DNA from: Murimonas intestini
Lineage (GTDB): Bacteria > Bacillota > Clostridia > Lachnospirales > Lachnospiraceae
DNA length: 64,000 nucleotides
Assembly: GCA_003148945.1 (NCBI GenBank)
Contig: QGGY01000007.1
Location: 124,001 to 188,000, forward strand
Direction of reading: 5' to 3'
How positions within the stretch are numbered: position 1 is the first letter of the stretch; each line of letters begins with the position of its first letter. Under the pieces are notes generated by a model that was not told where the DNA came from, ran no database searches, and saw nothing but the letters and a program-made list of their open reading frames with translations. The position numbers were made by a program, and so were the translations under genes. This document shows, piece after piece, positions 39,845 through 49,181 of this stretch.

Positions 39845-42567
39845 ATCTGCATTGTGTATTCATATCTGTAAGTGCCTGATCCTGTCTCCACAGTCTCCCC
39901 TCCTGGCAGTTTGATCCTGGCGGAAGTATTTGCAGGAATAACAGTCTCCACGCACATATTCTGTCCATTTCTCTTCCAGCTGACTGCGATTTTTCCATAG
40001 ACAGACTGGTATACCGTTTCCGCAGAATCTATTCTTTCGTCCGGTACAGGTGCGATCAGGATTTTTTTATAGCCAGGTTCTAATTTGTCCAGTCCTCCTA
40101 TTTTTCTATACATCCAGTCGCCCACGCAGCCAAAAGCATAGTGATTATAGGAAACTGAAGTATTTGTCCCATCGGGCAGAACAGCCTGCCATGCCTCCCA
40201 CATTGTGGTGGCTCCCATCTTCACCTCATACAGCCAGGAAGGGCATTCCTCCTGAAACAACAGGTCGTAAGCAGCTTTTTCATATCCATTGTCACAAAGC
40301 ACATCCAGAAGAAAGGGTACAGACAGAAATCCTGTATCCAGCTTACCTCCGTTTTCCTTTATCATTTCATCCAGCCTGGATGCAGCATTCCCCTTCAGCT
40401 GATCTGGTATAAGCCCCATCTGCAGCGCCAGCACATAGATTCCCTGCAGGTTCGTCTGGATGTATCCGTTTTCATCCACATATTCTTCTGTAAAAGCCGT
40501 TTTGACCTTCTCATTTAAAGTGCGGTAGTAGGCCTGATCCTCCTTTTTTCCCAGCGCTTCTGCGATTTTTATCATTAGTCCTGTGGAGTATACGTAGAAA
40601 ATGGTGGGTACAATATCCATTGTCTTGAAGGCACTCTGTATCATATCCACATCCCCGGTTTCAAAGTTAAAGCTCACACTTGGAGTAAGCCAGTCTCCGA
40701 AATGGAAGTTTGTGTTCCACAGGTATTTCTGCCGCTCTCTTTCTTCTTCCGTCAGTTTCCCTTCCTTAAGCTTATTTTCCAGCTCTTCGGGAAGCTCATT
40801 TTCTGCTGTAAATCGGATATATTCCACCCACTTCTTCATCATATCATAATTCTCTTCCAGCACACTTTTATCCCCATAATTCTCATACAGCCTCCACGGG
40901 ATAATGACAGCTGCATCTCCCCAGCCGGCAGAGCAATGTGTGTTTGAAGGCATTACGCCGTTGGGATGATAGGCCTTCAGATATGGAATAATATTGGGGA
41001 TCTGTCCGTCCTCCCTCTGCTCTATCCTCATGTTGGCCAGCCAGCGTTTTAAGAATGCAATGACATCCATATTAAAGCAGGCAGTGGGGGCAAAAATCTG
41101 GGCGTCTCCTGTCCAGCCCGCCTTCTCCCTCTGAGGGCAGTCAGTGGGTATGGAAAGCATATTCCCCCTCTGGCTCCAATAGATATTGTGGGCCAGCTGG
41201 TTCAGGCGGCTGTCAGAACATGTAAATCGGCCTGTCCTCTCCATATCTGAATTGATTACAAGAATATCAAAATCATCCTCTGTCATTTCGCCCGGATAAC
41301 CAGACACCCGGATATACCGGAATCCGTGAAAGGTGAATTCAGGCTCAAATACTTCTTCCCCTTCCCCCTTTAAAATATAGACATCCTGCTGGAGAATCAG
41401 TTTTCCTATAATGTTGCACTGGTAATTTCCTTCTCTGTCAATCGTTTCTGTATGGTCCAGTACAACCTTTGTCCCGGCAGCTCCTTTTACACGCATACGC
41501 ACATGTCCGCAGACTACCTGTCCCACATCCAGCATTATCTCGCCTTTTGGTGAAGTCCATATTTTGACCGGCTTTAATACATCGCAGACCCTTACCGGGT
41601 CCCCGTACTGTGCCCGCAGATTCTCATAACCATATTCTGCAGCTGTGACATTCTTCCAGCCATCCGCCCCGAATCCCGGCATGCTAAAGTCTTTTTGCTC
41701 TTTTCCTGCGTCATGGCACTCTCCCACATAGATATCAGCATACTGGATATGTCCGGCAGATGCAGTACACTCTTCATCTGATACTACAACGGCCTTACTT
41801 CCATCCTCATATGTGATCTCCAGCTGAAACAATCCCCCTAGCATATCACCATACTGGCAGCTCTGTCCTGCAATCCCCACCTTGCCCACATACCACCCGT
41901 CTCCGATCACCATGCCCACTGCATTGCTGCCTGGCTGAAGAAGGGAAGAAATATCATAAGTCTGGTACTCCAGATAATCTCCATATGCAGTATTTCCCGG
42001 AGCTAATTGAATATCTGACACTCTCTGCCCATTGACCAGCATATAATAGACTCCATGGGCTGTGGCATATGCCCTGGCTGATCTGACCTGCTTTTCCAGT
42101 ATAAACTCTTTTCTTACCATCTGAGCTGGCTGCATTTTTATATCCTTTGCCTCAATACTGCAAAATCCCATATCCATGGATGTCTGAGGCGGTTCATGAT
42201 AGGCGGGTGTCTGGACCGGCTCTATCCATTTTGCCTTCCAGTCCTCCTTATTCATGAAGGCTGTCTCAAATTCCGCCTGTGCCGCTGCCATATTACCATG
42301 ATTGTCCCAAACTGTAAGTTCCCAGACACAGACCGTCCCGGACTTTAAATTCTCCCCCTCATACCTGATAAATGCAGACCGCCCGCACTCACATCTTCCC
42401 GTATCCCAAAGGATGTGCCCGCCTGATTTTACGGTTATCTGATAAGCGCTCTGCAGTACATTTTTCTCATCGCTTTGCAGCTCCCAGCTAAAAAGCGGAT
42501 TTTTGCTGTCTATTCCCAGCGGATTTTTCCGATGGTCACATTTCAAATTATTTACTATTAATCCCAT
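39841..42567 (-). CDS. Glycoside hydrolase family 78 alpha-L-rhamnosidase
   Basis: A 908-residue GH78 enzyme with the usual multi-domain layout: N-terminal beta-sandwich (NPLFSWELQS), carbohydrate-binding region with GDGWYVGKVG, LDVGQVVCGHVRMRVKG, and the (alpha/alpha)6 catalytic domain with IPTDCPQREKAGWTGDAQ, which holds the catalytic acid region, and TTMWEAW, then a C-terminal beta domain. It removes terminal alpha-L-rhamnose. There is no signal peptide, so it works on imported oligosaccharides. GAGGAAGG precedes the ATG. It is the last gene of the rhamnose-type transporter operon, which fits import followed by intracellular hydrolysis. Confidence 0.93.
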   Translation of the reverse strand: MGLIVNNLKCDHRKNPLGIDSKNPLFSWELQSDEKNVLQSAYQITVKSGGHILWDTGRCECGRSAFIRYEGENLKSGTVCVWELTVWDNHGNMAAAQAEFETAFMNKEDWKAKWIEPVQTPAYHEPPQTSMDMGFCSIEAKDIKMQPAQMVRKEFILEKQVRSARAYATAHGVYYMLVNGQRVSDIQLAPGNTAYGDYLEYQTYDISSLLQPGSNAVGMVIGDGWYVGKVGIAGQSCQYGDMLGGLFQLEITYEDGSKAVVVSDEECTASAGHIQYADIYVGECHDAGKEQKDFSMPGFGADGWKNVTAAEYGYENLRAQYGDPVRVCDVLKPVKIWTSPKGEIMLDVGQVVCGHVRMRVKGAAGTKVVLDHTETIDREGNYQCNIIGKLILQQDVYILKGEGEEVFEPEFTFHGFRYIRVSGYPGEMTEDDFDILVINSDMERTGRFTCSDSRLNQLAHNIYWSQRGNMLSIPTDCPQREKAGWTGDAQIFAPTACFNMDVIAFLKRWLANMRIEQREDGQIPNIIPYLKAYHPNGVMPSNTHCSAGWGDAAVIIPWRLYENYGDKSVLEENYDMMKKWVEYIRFTAENELPEELENKLKEGKLTEEERERQKYLWNTNFHFGDWLTPSVSFNFETGDVDMIQSAFKTMDIVPTIFYVYSTGLMIKIAEALGKKEDQAYYRTLNEKVKTAFTEEYVDENGYIQTNLQGIYVLALQMGLIPDQLKGNAASRLDEMIKENGGKLDTGFLSVPFLLDVLCDNGYEKAAYDLLFQEECPSWLYEVKMGATTMWEAWQAVLPDGTNTSVSYNHYAFGCVGDWMYRKIGGLDKLEPGYKKILIAPVPDERIDSAETVYQSVYGKIAVSWKRNGQNMCVETVIPANTSARIKLPGGETVETGSGTYRYEYTMQM

Positions 42568-42581
42568 ATTACCTTCCTCTC

Positions 42582-42604
42582 TGCGGCATCCGGATGATGC
42601 CGCA
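42582..42604 (-). terminator. Intercistronic hairpin before the GH78 gene
   Basis: TGCGGCATC (42582-42590) and GATGCCGCA (42596-42604) form a perfect stem over CGGAT. A second hairpin (CCGCAC/GTGCGG) adjoins. There is no T-run; it probably tunes or protects the operon mRNA. Confidence 0.4.
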
Positions 42605-42627
42605 CCTGCTTGCGTGCGGATTCTGTA

Positions 42628-43599
42628 TTATACCGTCCCTGCTTCCCTGCGGACTGCCCTCTTTCTTCTGTATTCCGCGATATTGCCTGCATTTCCCGAG
42701 ATCCCCAGAACAGCCAGGAGGAATACTCCCAATACGATATTCTGCAGATTATCAGTCAGCCCTAATGCGATAAATCCGTTAAAAATGATGGATATCGTAA
42801 GCTCCCCTATAAAGATCATCAGCGGCATATTGTCCACCAGCTTTAACAGCTGCATTCCGATCAGTACACCCATCATAGGCTTGAACACCATGGACATACT
42901 CACCATGCCGATAGCTACTGTCACCTGGCCTGAATAGCAGCTCTGTACTACCGCGCCAAAGGCACAGAAAATACCACTGAGCGCAAATGCCGTAAACTTT
43001 AATTTGCCAGTATTCACACCCATATTCTTCAGCATCACTTCGTCGTTCCCGCAGGCCATGATCCTGCATCCTGTACTTGTCTTATACTGGATAAAATAAT
43101 AGATAAGAGAAGCAATGATTATAATGATCAGATTTTTTGGCCATTCTCCAAATGCTGCTATCTCATTGCTGATCTTCACCGCACCTGTCAGTCCGCCGAT
43201 CTCCGCCAGCTTATATGAGACTACTTCCATGACAAGTACCACGCCCATAGACACCACCATGGAAGGGATACGAAGGAGCCTGTATAAAAATGCAATGATG
43301 ATCCCGCCCACAAACGCGCCTGCAATACAGCCAATAAGGAAACCCGCAAGGCCAAACCACTGAGCCATCAGCGCGCCGACTGCAGAACCCAGGATCACCC
43401 GCGCCCCTGCGCTGAAGTCCATGAGACCGCAAAGCATCACCAGAGCCATTGCAAGTCCCAGTATGGTCGGGATAATACTCTGGCTTATGACAATCTGGAG
43501 CGTATGTATTCCGAACCCTTCACATATCAGGGAAAAGAATAAAAACAACAAAACCGGGAGGGCAAATATTCCCACACTGCTGATTGCTTTTTTCTTCAT
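42628..43599 (-). CDS. RbsC-type sugar ABC transporter permease (second permease)
   Basis: A 323-residue polytopic permease of the CUT2 family with GLMDFSAGARVILGSAVGAL near the N-terminus and GCRIMACGNDEVMLKNMGVN in the coupling loop. It differs from the first permease at 44940, so the channel is probably a heterodimer, as in RhaP/RhaQ or LsrC/LsrD systems. AAAGGAAAT precedes the ATG. It lies between the binding lipoprotein gene and the GH78 gene. Confidence 0.9.
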   Translation of the reverse strand: MKKKAISSVGIFALPVLLFLFFSLICEGFGIHTLQIVISQSIIPTILGLAMALVMLCGLMDFSAGARVILGSAVGALMAQWFGLAGFLIGCIAGAFVGGIIIAFLYRLLRIPSMVVSMGVVLVMEVVSYKLAEIGGLTGAVKISNEIAAFGEWPKNLIIIIIASLIYYFIQYKTSTGCRIMACGNDEVMLKNMGVNTGKLKFTAFALSGIFCAFGAVVQSCYSGQVTVAIGMVSMSMVFKPMMGVLIGMQLLKLVDNMPLMIFIGELTISIIFNGFIALGLTDNLQNIVLGVFLLAVLGISGNAGNIAEYRRKRAVRREAGTV

Positions 43600-43613
43600 A
43601 ATATTTCCTTTCC

Positions 43614-43637
43614 GCCCGGGACATTACTGTCCCGGGC
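43614..43637 (-). terminator. Stable hairpin 3' of the binding-protein gene
   Basis: GCCCGGGACA and TGTCCCGGGC form a perfect 10-bp stem over TTAC, 6 bases after the lipoprotein gene. No T-run follows and the next ribosome site begins at once, so it is probably a 3'-stabilising element that raises binding-protein mRNA over the permease. Confidence 0.55.
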
Positions 43638-43643
43638 CTGTTT

Positions 43644-44924
43644 TTATAATTCGTAGTTGTCCAGTACAGACTGGAGCCCGCTTTCATCCAATTGGGGATT
43701 GTTCCACCTTAACAGGTCTTTAATTTCCTTCTCATCAAAAAATGTGTATTCATTATTGCTGCTGGCCTCTTCATATACTTTGGCCTCCTCTGCATTTGAC
43801 ACTACTGCCATTGCAATGAAATTGCTGCTCTTCCCTTCTTTTTCTCCGCTGATGGGGTATCCCTGGATCGCATTTACCATTTTGATCGCACAGATGTAAG
43901 TATCCAGAGCAAAGCTTGGTGTTCCTATAGAGTAGGTCAGCGTACCTGATTCAAACAGATCCGTGATCCCGTCAGGATGATCCACACACACTACCTGTAC
44001 ACCTTTACGCCCAGAGTCCTGTACTGCTTTTACTGTAATCTCCTGCACACCTGTCACTGTAGTTCCCACGCAGAAAACTGCATCCAGTTCAGCATTTGCA
44101 GACAGGAAGCTTTCCACGGCATTTGTCACATCTGATGCCTGTGTCAGCCCTCTCGCCTCGCCCACGATCTCAATCCCATACTCTTCACACGCTTTTGCAA
44201 GCCCTGCCTCCCTGGCCTCACCTGTGGTGTCACCCTTAATTGTGGTAATGATGGCTATCTTTTTAGCTCCCTGCTTACCAAGATATTCACCCACAAGACG
44301 CCCTGTCTCTTCTTCATCCTCGTAACAGTTTCCCACATAATATGGTGAATTTTCACACATTTCTCTTATCTCTTCATCCTCAATTGTCCTCATAGAAATG
44401 GCCCAGTACACCTCAGCTTCCTCACAGAGGGAGCAGACAGTAGGAAGTACAGAGTCTGAAGGCGGCACGAACATAAGCCCGTCAACACCTGCAGCGATCT
44501 CGCTCTCTACAAAATTCATGGTCCCGTCCGCATCAAAGGTTGATTGATTGTAGACAAAAGTAGCATTCCCGGCAGGGCCTAAGATGTTGTTCATATTATA
44601 AGACATCTGATTCTGAAAGGTCATTCCTGTATCTGCCATAGGGATAGCGATCGTGATCTCCTTTAAATCCACATCTGCCGCTGGTTCATCTGCCTTGGCC
44701 CCATCTCCTGCATCCGCTGTCTTTTCTGTCTCAGCGCTGTCTTTCGTATCTGCTGCCTTTTCTGCCTCACTGGCCTCCGTACCGCCTTCTGCGACAGACT
44801 CTGAGTTTTCCTTTGCTGCCTTTTCTGTGGTTTTCTCTGTCTTTGACTGGCTCCCGGAACTGCATCCGGCCAGCTGGCTTACAGCCACTGCCCCTGCTAA
44901 TAATACTGCTGTTAACCTTTTCAT
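43644..44924 (-). CDS. Sugar-binding lipoprotein (RbsB/periplasmic-binding-protein family)
   Basis: A 426-residue lipoprotein. The lipobox is LAGC with Cys21, followed by ~70 residues of Lys/Glu/Ala-rich linker, then a type-I binding-protein fold: TIAIPMADTGMTFQNQMSYN, VDGLMFVPPSDS, KIAIITTIKGD, AVFCVGTTVTGVQE and GVQVVCVDHPDG. I prefer ATG 44924 (AAGGAGG 8 bases upstream) over TTG 44930. It is the receptor of the CUT2 transporter in this operon. With a GH78 enzyme in the operon, rhamnose or a rhamnoside is the likely ligand, by inference. Confidence 0.92.
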   Translation of the reverse strand: MKRLTAVLLAGAVAVSQLAGCSSGSQSKTEKTTEKAAKENSESVAEGGTEASEAEKAADTKDSAETEKTADAGDGAKADEPAADVDLKEITIAIPMADTGMTFQNQMSYNMNNILGPAGNATFVYNQSTFDADGTMNFVESEIAAGVDGLMFVPPSDSVLPTVCSLCEEAEVYWAISMRTIEDEEIREMCENSPYYVGNCYEDEEETGRLVGEYLGKQGAKKIAIITTIKGDTTGEAREAGLAKACEEYGIEIVGEARGLTQASDVTNAVESFLSANAELDAVFCVGTTVTGVQEITVKAVQDSGRKGVQVVCVDHPDGITDLFESGTLTYSIGTPSFALDTYICAIKMVNAIQGYPISGEKEGKSSNFIAMAVVSNAEEAKVYEEASSNNEYTFFDEKEIKDLLRWNNPQLDESGLQSVLDNYEL

Positions 44925-44939
44925 TTTCAAATCCTCCTT

Positions 44940-45881
44940 TTATTTAATAACCTTCATGTTTTTACGGTCGAATGAAATAGATATGGCTATGAGGAAGATC
45001 AAGCCCTTCACTAACTGCTGTGTGTTTACATTGTACCCCATGATCGTCATCCCTGACGTCAAAAATGCCATAGTCAGGCTTCCAATGATGACTCCGCGGA
45101 ATTTTGTGGTAGGGCCGCCTGACATGGGCAGTCCTCCAAGAAGGGCTGCATTTAATACATTCATCATCAATGTACTCCCTGTCTGGCTGCTGGCCGTCCC
45201 GGTCCTGATCAGGCTGATAAATCCCAGCAGGCCCGCAATAGCCCCCATTGTAAGGAAACCGCACATCTTGTATCTGCCTACATTTATCCCGGTCTGTCTG
45301 GCCGCCTCCTCACAGGAGCCGATCAGCTTGCAGGTCTTGCCGTACACGCAGTGTTCAAATGCCATATAGCCCACTGCCAGTCCTCCTGCCAGTATCACCA
45401 GCTTCAGAGGAAGGGTGAACCACTTCAGCATGGAAAGCGGCGCCTGCTGTATGCTGTTATTGAGTACGATCAGTACAAGACCGTTGAAAATAAACTGGCC
45501 TGCAAGAGTTGTAATAAAAGCATCCACATGGGCTTTTACATGTATCAGCCCAAGCACTCCTGATAATATCATTCCGGTAAGTATAGCAGCCGGTATCGCC
45601 AGGAGTGGATTGATCTTTGCAGCCAGGCAGGCCGCTGCACAGCTTACCGCCATATTGGCGCCTATTGAAAAATCCAGAATACCCATGGCAAACATAAAAG
45701 CGTACCCTGTAGCCCCGATAATAATGTACAGGCCGTCATTTAAGACTGCCTTCAGGTTCTTCCCGGTAAAAAGGCGTCCCCCTGTTGATACTTCAAAGAA
45801 AATCAGAACAGCTATCAGACCCAGAAATGGAAAAATGGTCTGGAAATCTGTTTTTTTAAGTTTCTGCAATATTTTAGACAA
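44940..45881 (-). CDS. RbsC-type sugar ABC transporter permease (first permease)
   Basis: A 313-residue CUT2 permease: ILDFSIGANMAVSCAAACLA, AHVDAFITTLAGQFIFNGL, YGKTCKLIGSCEEAARQTGIN in the coupling loop and GGLPMSGGPTTKFRGVIIG. The start is TTG 45881 with AGGAGG 8 bases before it and no nearby ATG. It is 12 bases after the ATPase gene. It should pair with the permease at 42628. Confidence 0.9.
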   Translation of the reverse strand: MSKILQKLKKTDFQTIFPFLGLIAVLIFFEVSTGGRLFTGKNLKAVLNDGLYIIIGATGYAFMFAMGILDFSIGANMAVSCAAACLAAKINPLLAIPAAILTGMILSGVLGLIHVKAHVDAFITTLAGQFIFNGLVLIVLNNSIQQAPLSMLKWFTLPLKLVILAGGLAVGYMAFEHCVYGKTCKLIGSCEEAARQTGINVGRYKMCGFLTMGAIAGLLGFISLIRTGTASSQTGSTLMMNVLNAALLGGLPMSGGPTTKFRGVIIGSLTMAFLTSGMTIMGYNVNTQQLVKGLIFLIAISISFDRKNMKVIK

Positions 45882-45893
45882 TTTTCCCGCCTC

Positions 45894-47393
45894 CTACACC
45901 ATATAATCTATCAGTAAGGTTTCTGTCAGCCCATCTTCCCGCTTAAATTCACCGCTGATACGTCCGTCTTTAAGTATGATAGTCCTGTCGCTCATCCCTA
46001 TGACCTCAGGCAGTTCCTCTGAGATCAGGATAATACTTTTGCCCTGGCTCCGGAGTTCTTCCATCAGGGCATAGATATTTGACTTGACGCCAATATCGAT
46101 ACCTCTTGTGGGGCAGTCCAGAATAAAAATATCAGCTCCGAAGCCCAGCCACTTTGCAAGCGCCACCTTCTGTTTATTTCCGCCTGACAGTTCCATAACA
46201 TACTGATACAGCCCCTGCATCTTTATTTCCAGTTCGCCGGCCCATCTGTCCACAAACGCATCCTGTGCTTTTGGCCATAGAAACGGACCCTGGCTCAATT
46301 TATTGTAAGAAGCGCAGCAGATATTGTCCCGGATACTGGAAGCCACCATAAGCGACTCCTGATCCCTGTTCTTAGAAATATAAGCAATCTTCCTTCCCAT
46401 AGCATCTCTTGGGCTGGCGATGATACTGCCGTCCCCCGCCAGCACCCGGCCCAGGTCCGGTTCTATATTGCCGAATGCCACACTGCCCAGGATATGCATT
46501 CCACAGTCCGCCAGCCCGCCGAAGCCAAGTATTTCACCTTTGTGGAGTTCAAATGTAATATCCTTAAGTTCCCTGGCACTGACATGATCCATAGAGAGTA
46601 CGACCTCTTTATTCTTGCTCGATTCGCAGTCGCTGCGGTAATAATTTTCTGCCACTTCTCTGCCTACCATCAGCTTTCTGATCATGCCGGCGTCAAACTT
46701 TTCTTTTTCAAGGGTATCTATGTATACTCCATCCCTGAGTATGGTCAGTGTGTCGCATATTTCCATCAGCTCATCGATATCATGTGAAATAAAAATAACA
46801 GATTTCCCTTCCTTTTTCATCTTTTTCATGATCTCATACAGGATATCTCTGCCATTTCTGCTGAGTGCTGTCGTTGTCTCGTCTACGATCAGGATCTTAG
46901 GCTTCATGTACATGGCCCTGGCTACTTCCACTAATTTCCTGTCCTCAAAATTCAGCGCCCCCAGCGGCATTGAGGCCCTGATATAATCTGCGCCTACCGC
47001 GTCCAATGCCTCCTGTGCCGCCCTGTTCATAGCCCGGTTATCCAGAATCCCTTTTTTACAGAAAAGGTTCTCCTTCCCCACAAATATGTTTTTGGCTACT
47101 GTAAGCGCGTCAAAGGTCCCTTTTTCCTGTAATATCATGCAGATGCCTTTTTCATTAGCCTCCATGGTATCAGACGGTTCATAAGGCTGACCCTCCAGAT
47201 ACATCTTTCCCGAATCTGCCGGCTGTATGGCTGCGACAATAGAAGTCAGAGTCGATTTCCCTGAACCATTCTCCCCGATCAGACCCAGAATCTGGCCCCT
47301 TCTCAGTTCAATGCCGACACCCTTCAGCGCTTTTGTTATGCCAAAGCTTTTATACATTTCTTCTGTCTTTAATAAAAGCCCCTGCTCTCCCAA
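45894..47393 (-). CDS. RbsA-type double ATPase of a sugar ABC transporter, degenerate motifs
   Basis: A 499-residue protein with two ABC domains. The first has Walker A GENGSGKST and Walker B ILIVDETTTAL, but its signature reads LNFEDRKLVEVARAM instead of LSVGQQQ. The second has the usual weak P-loop (FGGLADCG), a good signature LSGGNKQKVALAKWL, and Walker B IFILDCPTRGIDIG, where the catalytic Glu is Cys. RbsA-type proteins normally keep Glu in both. Start is TTG 47393 with GGAGG 7 bases upstream. It is the first gene of the rhamnose-type operon and is divergent from the YesN/YesM pair. Call is sure; the changes in catalytic residues are real in the sequence. Confidence 0.9.
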   Translation of the reverse strand: MGEQGLLLKTEEMYKSFGITKALKGVGIELRRGQILGLIGENGSGKSTLTSIVAAIQPADSGKMYLEGQPYEPSDTMEANEKGICMILQEKGTFDALTVAKNIFVGKENLFCKKGILDNRAMNRAAQEALDAVGADYIRASMPLGALNFEDRKLVEVARAMYMKPKILIVDETTTALSRNGRDILYEIMKKMKKEGKSVIFISHDIDELMEICDTLTILRDGVYIDTLEKEKFDAGMIRKLMVGREVAENYYRSDCESSKNKEVVLSMDHVSARELKDITFELHKGEILGFGGLADCGMHILGSVAFGNIEPDLGRVLAGDGSIIASPRDAMGRKIAYISKNRDQESLMVASSIRDNICCASYNKLSQGPFLWPKAQDAFVDRWAGELEIKMQGLYQYVMELSGGNKQKVALAKWLGFGADIFILDCPTRGIDIGVKSNIYALMEELRSQGKSIILISEELPEVIGMSDRTIILKDGRISGEFKREDGLTETLLIDYMV

Positions 47394-47445
47394 ATATATT
47401 CCTCCTTTCCTGTAGCTCCCATCATTGTTTTGCTCTTGTCTCAGA

Positions 47446-47500
47446 TTCTAACAAAACATTTTTTTAAATCCTATACAGCAATTCCTCTATTTTGTTAGAA
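47446..47500. promoter_or_regulatory. Inverted-repeat candidate operator between transporter operon and regulator
   Basis: TTCTAACAAAA (47446-47456) and TTTTGTTAGAA (47490-47500) are perfect inverted repeats of 11 bases, 33 bases apart, between the divergent RbsA-type and YesN genes. The right copy lies 25 bases before the regulator's -35 box. They could bind the YesN regulator. Confidence 0.55.
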
Positions 47501-47525
47501 ATCCCAATGTCTTTCTGTAGGAGCG

Positions 47526-47554
47526 TTGATTTTTCAGATAATGTTTACTATACT
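47526..47554 (+). promoter_or_regulatory. Promoter of the YesN/YesM operon
   Basis: TTGATT and TATACT separated by exactly 17 bases, 29 bases before the ATG at 47584. Confidence 0.75.
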
Positions 47555-47583
47555 TTCTTTAATACGATAAGGGAGGAATATGG

Positions 47584-49158
47584 ATGGAACCTATATCCGT
47601 GATAATTGCAGATGATGACAGGCTTGTGCTGCAGGACTTAAAGCAGCTGGTAGATTGGAAACAGCTTGGATTCTGTATTGCCGCCACCGCTAAAAATGGG
47701 GAGCAGGCTCTTAAATACGTTAAAAAATACCAGCCCGGCCTTCTGATTACAGATATCATTATGCCCGGCATGTCCGGCCTGGAACTGATCCTGAAAGTCC
47801 GCGAGGCCTCACCTGATATACAGATCATGATCATTTCTTCCTATGATGAATTCGATTATGCAAAAAAAGCTATCAAGCTCGGGGTTTCCGACTACATCTT
47901 GAAAAATGAAATCACCGCTGCTTCTTTTACTGAAAAGCTCATTGCTCTGGCTGCCTCCATACGCGAATCTTCAAAAATCAATGGGGCTGTCCTGTCCCAG
48001 GAGCTGAATGCATATTTTGCAGGTTCTGCTGAATCGGAGCTTAACAGTACGGGATTCGATGCAGTATCTGCTGCTGCACCCGATACTGCATTTGATGCTG
48101 CATCCGGAAATTTGAAATACCTTGAAAAGGAGAGGTATTATTTCTTTATACTGGGACAGTCCACGCCCTTTTTGCTGGATGTAACACGCTCCAATGAATT
48201 GTTTACTTCATCTGTAAACTATCTGATATCACTGACACGGCAGATTGACAGCTTTCCCATCTCTCTTGTCTTTACGAATGAAAAATTTGTACTTTTAGGT
48301 ATCCGTATAGAAAGCTCCAGCACAGAGCGCAGTTTTTTGCTGTCATCTATAAGCCGCCGCATCTTCACCCTGATAAACGGTCGCAGCCCCAGGCCATGTA
48401 TGCTGGTGTATACAGGATGCCGCCAGACGATCCGGGAATTCAGGAAACTGTATACACAGGTTCTTCCCATACTCCGGTTTTATTCTATGTTCTGTCCGGG
48501 ACAGCCCGTTCCCATAGAAGAACTGAAACAGAAACACTGTATACAGGCGGGCAGGCAGTTTCCTTTTCAGCATTTAGATTCCTCCCCTGACAATCTGGAG
48601 AAAAATATTATGGAAATAAAGACATTTCTGGTCTCCTGCAATGATGCTCTTGACCTGCCTTCTATTATGAACTTTTATATTGGTTTCTGCAGACACATGG
48701 AAACTTTAAGGGAATGCAGTCTTGATTTTCTAGATCCGAATTATTTTATTTCATTTGAAGATATGCTCAAGTGGATTTTTAATACTTATGAGAAATGCCT
48801 GGTTGCTTTACGTGACGGTAAGTCCGCCCGTTATTCGCTCCCTGTAAAAAATTCTATAGATTATATGGAAAAGAACTATTCAGATTACACATTGAACGCA
48901 GAAATGATCTCAGAACATGCTGCCCTCAGCTCCGGCAGGCTAGGCGTCCTCTTCAAGCAAGAGACTCAACAGACGATCAATGAATACCTGACACATCTGA
49001 GGATCAGCCACGCTATCTGGCTCCTGGCCAACACAAACCTCAAGATATATGAAATATCTGAAAAATGCGGCTACAGGTCTTCCCAGTATTTCAGCCAGGT
49101 CTTTTACCAGCATACAGGCAGAAGGCCCATCGATTACCGCAAACTGCCGTCAAAGTAG
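47584..49158 (+). CDS. YesN-type response regulator, AraC-family DNA-binding domain
   Basis: A 524-residue regulator: receiver with Asp10/Asp11, phosphoacceptor Asp57 (LLITDIIMPG) and Lys107 (YILKN, where YLLKP is usual), a long central region, and two helix-turn-helix units at the C-terminus (LNAEMISEHAALSSGRLGVL and LKIYEISEKCGYRSSQYFSQ). GGGAGG precedes the ATG. It is followed after 23 bases by its kinase and is divergent from the rhamnose-type transporter operon, which it most likely activates. The inverted repeat at 47446-47500 is a candidate target. Confidence 0.92.
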   Translation: MEPISVIIADDDRLVLQDLKQLVDWKQLGFCIAATAKNGEQALKYVKKYQPGLLITDIIMPGMSGLELILKVREASPDIQIMIISSYDEFDYAKKAIKLGVSDYILKNEITAASFTEKLIALAASIRESSKINGAVLSQELNAYFAGSAESELNSTGFDAVSAAAPDTAFDAASGNLKYLEKERYYFFILGQSTPFLLDVTRSNELFTSSVNYLISLTRQIDSFPISLVFTNEKFVLLGIRIESSSTERSFLLSSISRRIFTLINGRSPRPCMLVYTGCRQTIREFRKLYTQVLPILRFYSMFCPGQPVPIEELKQKHCIQAGRQFPFQHLDSSPDNLEKNIMEIKTFLVSCNDALDLPSIMNFYIGFCRHMETLRECSLDFLDPNYFISFEDMLKWIFNTYEKCLVALRDGKSARYSLPVKNSIDYMEKNYSDYTLNAEMISEHAALSSGRLGVLFKQETQQTINEYLTHLRISHAIWLLANTNLKIYEISEKCGYRSSQYFSQVFYQHTGRRPIDYRKLPSK

Positions 49159-49181
49159 TATATGAAAGGAGACGCCCGGCT

